Source of the DNA: Chlorokybus atmophyticus
Taxonomy: Eukaryota > Streptophyta > Chlorokybophyceae > Chlorokybales > Chlorokybaceae
Assembly: GCA_009103225.1 (NCBI GenBank)
Contig: RHPI01002699.1
Span: 100,578-164,577, forward strand
Length of the DNA: 64,000 nt
Direction: 5' to 3'
In this document: in pieces, positions 45,801 to 57,004 of the stretch
Numbering within the stretch: the first letter of the stretch is position 1
How the letters are laid out: each line of letters starts with the position of its first letter
Translations under genes and position numbers: made by a program
Notes under the pieces: model-generated
The model's database searches: none
Told to the model about the DNA's origin: nothing
The model's input: the letters and a program-made list of their open reading frames with translations, nothing else

Positions 45801-48800
45801 AATGGCAGCCCCAAAAAGAAAGAGAGTGCACCTGCACTCCGCCCACACACGTGCCAGCTGGCAGCTTCACTCCTTTGCTGTGGCCTTCCGACACGGGCGG
45901 TTTGATGCTGTACGTGGCGTACTGCAAGCGCGGGAGCTCCCGTATAACCACATTTATTGGAGTCCACCACTCGCAACACTCTCCACGGGGTATCCTGGAT
46001 ACAGCGCGCTGGCGGGTGCTGTGCGCATAGAGTTGAAGTCCACATGCTGTTGTGGTAGGTACTTCCCGCCGCTACCGCGCACGTGGCCACGCCACGCCCG
46101 GACGGATAGACAGCGCGCTCCACACCCACAAGAGTGAGAGGAGTGATGATGCCAGTAGGATGAAACCCACCCACGTGAGCTTGATGCGAGCGCAGCCGCT
46201 GCAGCAGATGGCAGCAAGTTGGTCACGGGAGTTAGCAGCTGCACCAGCGTTTGCGCACCCTGAAACGACATGTAATACCAGTCAGTGACACGCAGGCGTG
46301 CGCGTGCAAGTGCGCGTGCAAGTATGCGCACGCATGCGCACACAAGTTGCTTTGTTGGTGGATGCATGCCCAACATCCATTATGGCTTGTGTGGGGAGTG
46401 TGCCATGCACCCAGGTCACACTCACAAGTACGCGACCCCAATCAACCGAGACACGCACTTGTACAGCAACACACACTCCCCAAGTTTACAGTTCTAAGAC
46501 CACACACCTGAGCGACAGATCTAAAGGCCTGCCCGTCCGTGCAGCATACAACCTCCCGCACTTCCTCTCCCACTTGGTTACACAAATGATCCTGCATGGC
46601 TCCGCCACCCGTCCTGCGCAAGCTTCCACAGGCAAGTACGAGCGAGTCCCGCGTGCGAGCGTCCACGCGAGGGAGGTGGCTGAGCAGCAGTCCCCTGAGA
46701 AAAGAGAGAGACAGGTTGAGAGGGGCGGCCAGGGCGTGATCGAGAAGAGGAGACATGGCCACGCTGGTTGGGATACAAAGGCTGAGGTTGAATGCGAGCA
46801 GTAGGGTGCCAAAACTGTCGTGTGTGGGTGCCACCAATGAGACATACGCACAGATGCGAGGGCATATGCGCGCGTGTCAGCTATGTACGTGTGTGCGCGC
46901 ACATAACAACGCATGTGCGCGTATACACTCACACACGTGCACCCTCGCACGCACGCACGCACGCACGCACTGCATACGCAGGTAGGTGTGTACGTGTTTG
47001 CACACGCGTGCGTGCAAGTGTGCGCGCACATCATCGGCTACACCAAACCCAATCTCCCGTGACCGTTGTATTAAGCAATTCACAACTGTTTACCTATCAA
47101 TCTCGCGCAGTTCGGCGCCGGTGTTGACTCCCAAGTGAAGCGCCTCATCGTTGGCTTGGTTCAGCGGCCCGTTGTAGCGGCTGTATGCAACACACGCCAT
47201 GACGTAACCAGCTCTGCAGAGGGATGAGGGAAGGTGAGAGGGAAAATGTTATACACATGTATACAACAGAACACAACACGCACGCACCCACACACGCACA
47301 ATAAAACAAACTTGCAGCCAATGACAGACGTAACCAACACAAGTCAAGCGACAACATCCCACACACGCACACTTGAAACAGACACGAATGCACACATACA
47401 CACACGTTTATACCACACGACACACAGCATGACCCGCCCATACACCACATACTATCACTACTTTGTGCTTTGTGGGCTCGCATGCAAGGGGTAGAGCGTC
47501 ACACTCACAGCGCGATGCATGCGCAGATGGGTCACCACGACGATGATAACCGGTCTGTGCGCGTTGGCTCGCGCAGGAACGGGCCGGCTGGGCATGTTGT
47601 GGAGCAGCAGCAGAGGCAGCAAGCCCACGTGACACAAAGTGATCGCGGACATGATGAGAAGAGTTGGGAAGAAAAAGCAGCCGATGATGTAGCCACATGC
47701 ACCCTTCCATGCTGTGGAATGCATGCACGAGTGCGTGAGAAGAGGTGCAAGCAGATACGCGCACATGCACACACTCGCACAGACGCACGCATATGTGCGC
47801 ACTGCTGCCAAAAGGCGCACAAATGCCAACATGAACAAATGTGTTCAAGTACAGACATCATCAGCAACAGGCACATATGCATTACGAAGCAGTCTGTTAA
47901 GCTTTGGAAATGGTGTGCCTTGTGTAGTTCTGCCCAGTCCACCACCAAGCACAGTCAGCACGCACCCAACCAACAGACAACAACAAACACACCTTCCATC
48001 CAGGCACAACCGCAACAACCTCCCGTATGTCAACACGCGTTGGCTGGTGACAAACTAGCTCTCGATGACACTTGAACAACTCCAACAACGATAGAAACAC
48101 GCGTACAACTCCGCGCTCTAGCGTAGCAGGTCAGTGTAAGGCCACACACTACCCACCTGCGTGGAGTTGTTGGCAGCGTCCGCGACCGAGGCCGCCAATC
48201 AACACGGTGAGCCGCGTGCCAATCAAGGCAGCGAAGACAGCTAGCTTGGTTGAGGTTTTGGGGATGGACTCCGTGGATGGTGAAGAAGTACTGTCTGGCA
48301 GCTGGGCGAGATGAGAGGTGGTTGTGTGTGGTTGATGGTGGCGTGCCTTCTACAACAATATGAGCCTCAAACAGTCATCTGGCTGGTTGGAGCCAATGGA
48401 CAGAAAGTTGACAGACAGTACACACACACCAGCGCATGTGTGTGTGTATACAGAACAGTGTGTGCACATGTGCATGCAGATGTGTGTGTGTGTGTGTGTG
48501 TGTGTGTAGGCAGGCGCATGTAAGCGTGTGTGCGCATGCGTGCAGCACACATGCTTACATGCGCCTGCCTGCCAGCACCAGACATGCATAGACAGCATGT
48601 TGGTAGCTGGCAACAGCTTGAGAGTACTTGAGAGGTGCAGCAGGGTGAAGCAACACTAACATACTCACATACCTGCAATGCGACGGAGCCGCTCTGGCCG
48701 GCATCCGCGATGCCGCGAACACTCGACTCCTCCTTGCTGCAACCCACATTACATCAGTAACTAGAAACAAGCACATCTTATGTCCTACAAACTCACACCG

Positions 48801-48856
48801 ATGAGAACCACATTGGTGTCCTTTTCTTGCCAACCGATTGCCAAGCAAACGCTCAT
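45800..48856 (-). pseudogene. unrecognised multi-pass membrane protein, copy B (most complete, but broken)
   Basis: Exons readable on the minus strand: 48799-48856 or slightly shorter (starts MSVCLAIGWQEKDTNVVLIG), 48673-48732 (ESSVRGIADAGQSGSVALQ), 48157-48301 (helix LAVFAALIGTRLTVLIGGLG), 47509-47711 (WKGACGYIIGCFFFPTLL, then a second hydrophobic run), 47094-47213 (AGYVMACVAYSRYNGPLNQ), and the last exon at about 45800-46260 (TWVGFILLASSLLSLLWVW; GGKYLPQQHVDF; YPGYPVES). Four or more membrane helices are predicted by eye. Phases close for the first four exons but not from 47509 onward, and relative to copy A the last exon carries frameshifts near 46090 and 45965, the second giving a stop after SGGLQ. 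I do not recognise the family. Convergent with PA copy B. The transposon's left end lies only about 15 bp upstream of its start codon. Confidence 0.6.
48508..48570. repeat. 18-bp perfect hairpin, absent from the paralogous segment
   Basis: AGGCAGGCGCATGTAAGC (48508-48525) is exactly complementary to 48553-48570, with eight further near-perfect pairs inside. The aligned segment at 58355-58410 has the left arm but lacks the right arm entirely. Confidence 0.9.
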
Positions 48857-48869
48857 TTTGGCACAACAC

Positions 48870-49105
48870 CTCGAATCCCCGCAACCTCTGAGCGCGTCCT
48901 CTACCATGAGGACGCGACCTTAGAGCAGTGAACTACCGTCGGCAGCGAACTCAAGTAGTAGTTCACCGTCCGCCGCGATCTGATTCTGACACCGTCGGCG
49001 GTGAATCAAAATGCCTTGGCCGCTGCGCGAGTTGCCGACATGGCTGGCAGCAGCGGCAGCGACGGCGGCGGTGGCGGTGGCGGCAGCGGTGAGGTGGCGT
49101 GGCGG
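48870..49105 (+). repeat. left terminal inverted repeat
   Basis: Pairs with 54110-54335. Its outer part contains a small hairpin (GCGTCCTC..GAGGACGC), present at both ends. The inner part is GGC/GGT-repeat rich. Confidence 0.8.
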
Positions 49106-49233
49106 TGGTGGTATGGCGGCTTGAGGTCTTCCTTTACATTCTAAGCAGCACCGGCAATCATTAGCCTGTCTCGCTGTGTCATAGACTTAGTAAGTTGCGG
49201 GTGTAAAATGAAGCTTTAACATGGCGGCAGCGG

Positions 49234-49575
49234 ATGTACAAGTCCGGTGCTCAAGCTGGCTGTGGGGGGCGCTGCTGCCAGTTTGTTTGGCCTAAGTTGA
49301 GTTGGGATTTGTGCTTGCGTGAGGATCAGCAAGCAGTGCTAGGGAAGCTAGGAGTGAAGCTGTGCTCAGAGCAGAGTGTCGCTGCTGGCCGCTGCTCTGC
49401 GTTCAAGACGCAACATCAGCTACTGCAGGAGATGCTCGCACCAGACACAGGCAAGTTGATCGGCTGGCACTACGTACGCATCATCCGTCATGCCGCTATC
49501 ACGAGGTACATGTGACATGCATGACCTGCCTCTGTTCTACAATGCACAGGTGATCGGCCAGATCCATCTGAAGCG
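49234..49575 (+). pseudogene. N-terminal part of the transposon gene (unrecognised)
   Basis: An open frame leading into the YqaJ-like part. It contains a repeated theme seen elsewhere in the element (AFKTQHQLLQEMLAPDTGKL), and a GT-AG intron could join it to the next block. No domain recognised. Confidence 0.35.
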
Positions 49576-49980
49576 ATGGGCTTTGGGCTAAAGCATGAGC
49601 CAGTCGCTTGCGATGCGTACGTGCGTGCGCGACGTGCGGCGCTGCCATCAAACAGTGTCGTATCTTTAGCGCGAGTAGGTGTAGTGATTCCCACTATGCA
49701 CCCATGGCTTGCTGCAAGCCCTGACCGTGTAGTGTTTGGCAATGATAGCGTTGGGTTGTTGCAAGTGGAATGCACAACGACATTGACTGGACCATTATGG
49801 GAGAAAACGCTGCTAGCGTATGTATACGACCGGGTCATAGGCCAACTGGCATCAACGGGATTGGCATGGTGTGATGTGCTGGTCTGGTTGCCGCAGCGGT
49901 ATGCGATTACGCGCGTGCATTTCGGCAAACGAGAGGCTTCATACTGGCGATATGGTTTGTTGCCCAAGCTATGCCATTTT
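49576..49980 (+). pseudogene. YqaJ/lambda-exonuclease-like domain of the transposon
   Basis: The frame GFGLKHEPVACDAYVRAR, MHPWLAASPDRVVFGNDSVG, LLQVECTTTL, VYDRVIGQLASTGLAWCDVL and VHFGKREASYW follows the YqaJ order: G..E..A...Y, then P-W-L-x-A-S-P-D, then the strand that normally holds E-x-K, then the QxxxG-like helix with DVLVW, then the late EASYW. YqaJ enzymes are PD-(D/E)XK nucleases of viral recombination systems. Here the E-x-K position reads Q-V-E, so the catalytic site looks lost. The second element copy (59.69 kb) has K-V-K at the same place. Confidence 0.7.
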
Positions 49981-50407
49981 CACTTCTCTCTCTTCGCCTC
50001 GCGGCTTACGGCACCTGCCAGTGCGACAGCTCAGAATGAAACATGTGAAGGCCCCGAGGATATCGTTTCCAAGTGCGCGCTGCAAGAGCGCCTTCATGAT
50101 AATGCACGTTCTTGTTGCCATGTGCAATGCATGAAGAAGGATTATGCAAGTGCTGATAGTTGCAATATTTGCACTGACAGGCACACCACCAAGCCTGGAT
50201 GAAGCGTACCGCGTAGCTCTAAGCAATGACTATGCTAAGCAAGGGAGAATGGTTTAAAAGCATTCTTCCGTCACTAAGTACATGGTTGCATGGGACCATG
50301 ATAACATGGCCAAGCGTCAACAAGCTAGCTATCGTCAAGCTCTGCGTCCTGCCTTCTATGGTATAACTTGGAATGCTAACCAGTGCAGCCGTTAATGATG
50401 GGTTGCT

Positions 50408-50773
50408 TTGTCGGCAGGTCCATTTCAGCAGCCGACATCGCCTGGGCAAGTAGTCTTGGTGATTTGCGGTGCATACTACGCAATCGCAGGTGTTGTGAAG
50501 TCCATCACCGGAGAGCAGCGCATGCTGATCAACTACCCCCACAAGCGCATCGGTATACCCAAACACAGTTTGCACTTAACCACACCTGATTTGCAAGGGG
50601 CGCAATATGCACGCGCATGCATATGCACTGATACGCATTGTTATATGGTTGCGTATGCCATTGAATGCATGCAACTACAGGTTCTCCACAACAAGCATGG
50701 CGCCTGTCATGCGAGGATGTACCTGCTTGGTTGCGCACCTACCAATGGGAAAACCACATGGATCTGGTGGTGA
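50408..50773 (+). pseudogene. middle region of the transposon gene
   Basis: Open frame with MLINYPHKRIGIPKHSLHLT and a run of Cys/His residues (ARACICTDTHC, HNKHGACHARMYLLGC), about 96% like the copy at 60412-60783. Could be a small zinc-binding region. No domain recognised. Confidence 0.4.
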
Positions 50774-50817
50774 CGCGCACTTGCAATGTGCAACAGGATT
50801 AACACACCACCGATGAC

Positions 50818-52320
50818 ATGACAAGCGCCCCTGCAGCCAAGGCACCCAGAGGAGTGAAGCAGCGCTTGCTGCAAAAGACAACATTGTCGTGTGCGCGATG
50901 TGGCGTGGAGAAGTCCTCATTGCAACCTAGCATCAAGCAGCTCAAAGCTACAAGGAAATGCGGGTGCAGGTTTGGTATGACAATTTGCATATACAAAGAT
51001 GCACCTCACGAGGCGATGATTCGCATCAACCACCAGCACACCAAACACGAGCCAGGTTGGTACCGCAACCATAGCCAAGGTGCAACATGGCCTGTTCACT
51101 TCATTGTGTGTGTAGGCTCCCTGGAAGACCGCAAGCTCTTATGGCCAGCTCCGGAGCTCGTGGAACATGCACGCTCTCTACTTTTGCTCGGCCTGAAGCC
51201 ACGCATGCTCTTGCGCGGTAAGTGTGAAGTTAGTCCCTGGGTGGTGGCTATGTATACTTCAATACAAACTCTTGTACTTGCAGAGCTTGACAGATCACGA
51301 GATACAATAGGCAAGGACGCCTGCCAGGACAAACCCTACCATGATCGGCGCACTACCTTGGATGAGAAAGACATTGCCAACATTTACAAGTGCATTCAAC
51401 GCAGTCGGTTGATTGATGCCAATGACGCAGCAGCGGTACACAAAATGGTACTGATGCATTCTCAAGGCATTGTGCTACATTATCAAGAGGAAGAACAAAC
51501 AGTGCGCAAGCGCACGCCTTTTATGTTGGTCCTGCAGACAGCGTTTCAGCGCGACATGCTATCCACATTTGGTACAAACATAGCCTTGATTGATGCGACT
51601 GGCGGCACCAATAGTTGCGGCTATCCGCTGTACACTCTGTTGGTTAAAGACGACTTTGGCAATGGTCAGTACCACCCTTATGCTGGACAACTAACTACTT
51701 GATAAGACTGTCATGCATCATCTGCAAAACCGATGCTCGTACACGCGCAGGTGCACCAGTTGCATTCATGGTTACCAATAGCGAAGACCATGAGGTCATA
51801 CTCACCGTTCTTCAGAAGATCAAGGAAAGGACAGGCATGTTGCCAGCAAACATGATGCTGGACAAGTCTTAAGCTGAGCTGAAGGCGTTGCGGGTACTCG
51901 GCATAGATCCGCTCCTGTGCTACTTCCACATGCTACAGGATGTTGAGCGGTTCCTGCGCAAAGGAGACAACAAAGTGCCGTCACATCTACGACCATATGC
52001 AAGTACTGAAGCGCTTGAACCCAAGCAAAGACGAACTGGGGTTTGAGAGCCGCTATGCTGATTTCAAGCAGACATTTGCACACCTGCCATTGCTGATAGC
52101 CTACATCCACAATGAATGGTACAAGTGCAGAGGTATGCATCGTGTGCGCACCACTGTTCAAAGCCAAAGCAAGTAGCTAACTGCTTGTTGCATGCAGTGC
52201 AATGGGCAGACTTTGGGAGGCAGTTTCCACACGAGCGCATTGAAACAAACAACCACCTTGAACGGTTTTTCCATTCCTTGAATTATGGCTAAAAGGCAAA
52301 GTGAATCGCAGAATCTCAGC
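50818..52320 (+). pseudogene. MULE-type transposase of the transposon
   Basis: Starts with a Cys4-like segment (CARCGVEKSS...RKCGCRF), then an open frame to 51663. The transposase core is PFMLVLQTAFQRDMLSTFG, then NIALIDATGGTNSCGYPLYTL with the first catalytic Asp, then after an apparent intron (51664-51750, GTCAGT..CGCAG) APVAFMVTNSEDHEVILTVL, MMLDKS with the second Asp, and LLCYFHMLQDVERFLRK. A shifted frame continues SRYADFKQTFAHLPLLIAYI, then FPHERIETNNHLERFFHSLN. Lesions: a TAA directly after MMLDKS (about 51871), a frameshift near 51965, and further stops after the FHSLNYG block. A short intron at 51218-51283 is also likely. DDE-family identity is secure; this copy is dead. Confidence 0.75.
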
Positions 52321-52699
52321 TTGTTCAGACTATCCTTGATGACATTGTTCCATTGTAATATCGTCAGCAGCAACGCAAACTGGATGGTCGCATTGGCGAC
52401 CGAGAAGAGCAGCAGCAAGCTAAGCGTAGGCATGACATTGCGTACCTGAAGACTAGCAACGCCATCACGCTTGAAGACCATGTGCTTGGAGTGTGCAGTT
52501 GCCCAAGCATGAGTAATAAGGGGATGGCTTATACGCTGATGGTAGCTGAGCTGCTATGCGAATGCCCGGCTTCCAATGTGCACGGGCATCTTTCGAAGCA
52601 GCTGTCGCGGCCTGCCCGTTGACGATGAGCATGAGAAGGTATGTCAAGGACTGCATCCTCCTGCCCATCTATGGTACTTACTTTGCTGTTGTCATGTAG

Positions 52700-52972
52700 G
52701 TGGCGGCAACGCGCTTGCTTGAGGAGGATCTTGTGCAGCATGCTCACCTGCAAGGCCTGCTTGTAGTCAACAATCTGCTCGGGAGCGACAAGCAATATGA
52801 GTGCAATGTTGTTGCCAAGTTCTGCACATGCATCGACTATGACACCAACTCAGTATGCTGCCATCTGATGGCGGCGATGACGAACATGCAGATGAATGAT
52901 GTTAGAGAAGGTGCTGGCTCTACATGCAACAGTTCTGCATTGACCGTTCACGTACATACTGATTCACCATGA
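52700..52972 (+). pseudogene. SWIM zinc-finger region of the transposon
   Basis: Frame with YECNVVAKFCTCIDYDTNSV followed by CCHLMAAM, matching the SWIM pattern C-x-C-x(n)-C-x-H found downstream of the DDE domain in MULE transposases. Separated from the core by frameshifted sequence. Confidence 0.7.
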
Positions 52973-53270
52973 CAACACCTGACTGTCCGTACACAGGGTT
53001 GGAAGCTTGCGGTGAGATGGCATCAGAGCGTGATGGTGTTGAGGCCACCACAAATACAAAGCCCCTCACCAACGTTGACATCCATGAAGATTGTGGACGG
53101 CACACTTTGGAAAAGCTACGCAACGAGCCAGTTGCTGGTAATCTGACCCATAGCATGAGTAGTAGATGCCATGCATGCTTGAAGCAACACGAGTACTGCA
53201 TAATATGCACGCTTCAACTCTGTATTGATATGCAGAGAGCGACGATGTTGCAAACACTATAAGACGTACC

Positions 53271-53606
53271 TTGCTAGCTATCAAGCGGCGTGTCAAGTAC
53301 AGATTCGGGATAACAGCACTTGACTTGCAAGACGAGCTTTTGCTGCCATTGCGGCTCGCATTCAAACAAGTGTGCCTACGTTTGAAAGCACGCAAAGACA
53401 GCATCGGAAACATTGGAACCGCAAGAACAAGGATAGAGTGCGCCCCTTGTATGCGGTGCGTGCAAGCACACAACGAGCAAGTCAGACAAGCACTACTGAC
53501 TCCAGACCAGCACGCAAGCCACCAGCAGTGCACATACCACGGTTTGCAGAGTTTCAAGGCTCGGGAAGACCAGCTTTTCGTCGGTGCGGTGACGTTGGCA
53601 CCTTGA
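53271..53606 (+). pseudogene. C-terminal region of the transposon gene
   Basis: Open frame with a basic, helical start (LAIKRRVKYRFGITALDLQD) and a Cys pair (APCMRCVQAHNEQ). Expected tail of the transposase; not recognised as a domain. Confidence 0.35.
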
Positions 53607-54109
53607 ACAAAGGGCCAAGCAGCTCCCAAGCGCCATCCAAGGCAAAAGCCAGCAGACCCTGGCGTGCATGAAAGCCGGCCCTCTGCCTCCATAACAACAG
53701 AGATCAACCATAGTCCCCATCACATGCGCGACCATGCTCAGAGCACACAGCATGATTGGTGAAAACCTCCGCCCAAAGCTCAGCCCAAAACCGTACGCAC
53801 ACCGCCACCAACACAGTCGCCGGCAAGGAGGAGGATTTGGGAAAAGATGGTGTGAGAGCTTAGAGGAACAAGCCGTTAAGTTGATGCAGTAGGAAATGGT
53901 GATGATGAATGGACCAACTCATAATGTAAACTGGCATAATTATCTACATACAACCACAACTCAACTATGTTGAGCCAGTGAGCTACAATCAAACTAACAA
54001 CAAAGCCATCGTACTGGTGCTGCTGGTCTGGTCGTCTAGGCCACTGGCAGCAGGTGCGGCGTTGCTGTCGCTATAGCGCTGGTCATGGTCCGCCCTTGCC
54101 ACTCCACCT

Positions 54110-54335
54110 GCTATCCGCCCACGCCACGCCGCCTCACCACCGCCGTCGCCGCCGCCGCTGCCAGCCATGTGGGCAACGCGTAGCGACCAAGGCATTTTGA
54201 TCCACCGTTGGCGGTGAATCACATCGCGGCGGACGGTGAACTACTACTGCTTTAGTTCACTGCCGACGGTAGTTCACTGTACTAAGGTCGCGTCCTCACG
54301 GTTGAGGACGCGCTGAGAGGATGCGGGAGTTTGAG
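54110..54335 (-). repeat. right terminal inverted repeat
   Basis: Inverted partner of 48870-49105. Ends about 60 bp before the start codon of PA copy C. Confidence 0.8.
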
Positions 54336-54397
54336 CATTGGTGCTGAAGCCTATCAGTGCTGTAGCGAACTGCGCCGCAACCCTGGTGCGACCCATC

Positions 54398-55664
54398 ATG
54401 TTTGTCCCGGCGGCGGCAGGGCCGGCGAGGTCTTCTTCGGAACCGTTAGGCCTAAAGGCCAGCATCATGCTAATCATCTTGGGTTGGGTGGGTATGTTGG
54501 TATGGTTGGTGTGGCTGATTTGGGGCAGGGAAGACACCTACGGTATGACTAGCCGCTGCGTCGTCACCCTGGACAACACCACCACCACCACCGCCACCGT
54601 CGTCGCCAGCCTCGCCACCGTCACCGCCGCCTTCGGACCGCCGCTGGCCCAGGGCGGCGTCCGTGGCGTGCTGTACCAGCTCACGCCAGCAGACGGCTGT
54701 AGCCCTGTCGCTCATGCCGACAAGGACGGCGATGCCTGGATCGCCCTCGTTGAGAAGGGCAACTGCGGCTTCCACGACAAGGTGTTCAATGCACAGCTCG
54801 CCGGCGCTGCCGCCGCCGTCGTCTACGACAATGAGGACGCCGAATCGCTTGTGCTCAGTAAGGGTTTCGCTCTAGTAACTGATGTTGCTTGCATGGTTGT
54901 CGTTGCTTTGGTTGTGTGTATGGCATGTCCTTTTTGTGCACATACAGTCTCTGCAACGTTTGCTGAGTTTGACTGAGGCCACACGTGCCAGTCTTCCACA
55001 TCAAAAAACATAGATGTGATTATGCAGGCATGTGGTTGCAATTCATAAGACAATGCAGGTTCTTGCTGCATGACTTATGCGATGATGTTGTGTTATTGCA
55101 CGCATGCATTGTTAACATGGTTGTGTGGACACGCGTCATGGCTTTCTAATTGGCACACAAAAATTTGCTTAAACCAATGCGCTTTTTGCCCTTGCAGTGA
55201 CCGCAAAAGATGCGAGTGATATCCACATGTCATCCGTGTTCACAAGCAAGCAGGACGGGCAGCTTCTGCATTTTATCACTGCGAGCCAACAACAAGGAGA
55301 GCGTGTGATGGCGGTGCTCGAGCCCGACATAGATTACGTGGTCCCGGATCGCATCCTAACTTGGATACTGACTCCCATATTTGTTTTTGGCTTCATTTTT
55401 TTCACAGCAATGGGCGCTGTGGGAATTCGTGAGGACCGTCTTCGTCGCATTCCAGTGAACACGCCAGCGGACGAGAAGGATGTGGAGGATGTTGTTGTTG
55501 TCAACTGCGAAGCAGCTGCTCCCCCTCTTGCATCGGCTGTGACAAGTGATGGCCATAGCAAGCTTGAACAGGGACAGAGGGCAATGAAGTTGGATACAGC
55601 GCCCTTGCTGCAAGATTGTGAGTGCCAACAAAAGGGCGACACCCCACCATTGTACCGTCCTTAG
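54398..55664 (+). CDS. PA-domain membrane protein, copy C
   Basis: Exons 54398-54857 and 55198-55664, 308 aa, same intron position as copies A and B. Helix IMLIILGWVGMLVWLVWLIW, then GREDTYGMTSRCVVTLDN, a longer Thr run (NTTTTTATVVAS), PA motifs WIALVEKGNCGFHDKVFNAQ and AAAAVVYDN, SSVFTSKQDGQLLHFI, helix WILTPIFVFGFIFFTAMGAV, tail ending DTPPLYRP as in copy A. The N-terminus is shorter than in A and B. The start ATG lies about 60 bp from the transposon end, so its native promoter has been displaced or replaced. Confidence 0.83.
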
Positions 55665-56543
55665 TGTGCTTGGGTGGGTGGTTGCTACTGTACAGTGTAT
55701 ATGGTTGTTTGGTTTCAGAATCAGTGGGCCGGAGAGGCGGTGCATACTGCAGTAGTAGTAGAAGTGCTGTATAGTTCTGTACATCACTTGGTTGGGATTG
55801 TACATAATATGCCAGTAAAGCTGTGACACTCACAGGCGTGTTTGTCATAATATTGAGTTGAAGTAGTGGTTTAGGGTTGGTGTGATTCAGCAGCGCCAGA
55901 ATGGGTTGTAGTGGCAATAATTGTGAAGCTCATCTCTGATTGGCCGCCTGCTTCACTGCGCAGATGGGAATTGGGAAATAACCCAGTGCACGTGCGGCCA
56001 ACAACAATATGCCAGCCATGCTCCAGAGCAGTAGCAAGGTGACTCGAGCAGCATCAGAAAATAAACAATTTCATCAGGTGTGTGGCGAACAGCGCACATA
56101 TCTGGATAGAGCAAATCTGTGCATAGTGCCACACAACACAAATCATGATAATTACACAATCGCAGCCAATGGCCCAATGGCGCGCGCAATGAAGCCATAC
56201 TTATACAAACTCTATGGCCCAACTGGCCTGTCTCACAGCAAGTCTGGCCCAAGCAGGCCACAACATGCAGATATGTGTACACAAACCCTCTGTAGCACAA
56301 AGGAGTAAACACTCCAACGAATGGCAGCCCCCAAAAAGCAGGGAGGTTCACCTGCACTCAGCCCACATACGTGCCAGGTGGCAGCTTCGACCCATGGCTG
56401 TGTCCTTCCGACACGAGCGGTTTGGTGCTGTACTTGGCATACTGCGAGCGCGGGAGCTCCGGTATGACCACATTGCGAGTCCTGCGAGCCCACCAAGCGA
56501 GAGGAGGCTGCAGCAGCAGTCCCCTAAGCAGGGAGAGCGAGCG

Positions 56544-56544
<1 letters not shown>

Positions 56545-56611
<67 letters not shown>
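56545..56611. repeat. GA dinucleotide microsatellite
   Basis: More than 25 tandem GA units, interrupting the 3' exon of the copy C membrane pseudogene. Confidence 0.95.
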
Positions 56612-56613
<2 letters not shown>

Positions 56614-56978
56614 GACGGGCGGCCAGGGTGTGGTCGTGCAGAGGATGGCAAGGAGAAGAGGAGATGTGGCCACGACGGGTGGGGTAGAGAGGCTGGGATT
56701 GAGTGCGAGCAGGAGGGTGCCAAACCTGTCGTGTGTTGATGCCACAAATGAGACATGTACACACATGTGCAGGCACATGCGCACGTGTCAACTATGTGCA
56801 TGTGTGCGCGCGCATGAGAGCGTGTGTGCGCGTACACACTCATACACGTGCACCCTCGCACGCCCACACGCACGCACGCACTTCATACGCAGGTGTGTAC
56901 GTGCTGCACATGCGTGCAAGTGTGCGCGCGCATCATCTGATACACCGAACCCAACTTCCTGTGACCGTTGTAGTAAGC

Positions 56979-57004
56979 ACACACACACACACACACACAC
57001 ACAC
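56979..57004. repeat. CA dinucleotide microsatellite
   Basis: Pure CA run of about 13 units. Similar TG/CA runs occur at 4175-4213, 27556-27582 and 48481-48507, mostly inside introns. Confidence 0.9.

Larger units (their letters stand above)
48870..54335. mobile_element. ~5.4 kb MULE-like DNA transposon with long terminal inverted repeats and a YqaJ nuclease region
   Basis: Both ends carry the same sequence in opposite orientation: the left end (about 48870-49105) and the reverse complement of the right end (about 54110-54335) share CCCGCA, GCGCGTCCTC, TGAGGACGCGACCTTAG, CAGTGAACTACCGTCGGCAG, TAGTAGTTCACCGTCCGCC, ATCAAAATGCCTTGG and ACATGGCTGGCAGC. That is over 200 bp of terminal inverted repeat, typical of Mutator-like elements. 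Inside, in order on the plus strand: YqaJ-type nuclease, a Cys-bearing segment, MULE-type transposase and SWIM zinc finger. A clear 9-11 bp target duplication is not visible. It sits between the 5' ends of two divergent duplicated genes. Stops and frameshifts show that this copy is not autonomous now. Confidence 0.8.

Noticed and set aside
56545-56611. poly-Arg/Glu coding region
   Set aside because: Pure GA microsatellite; all open frames across it are artefacts.
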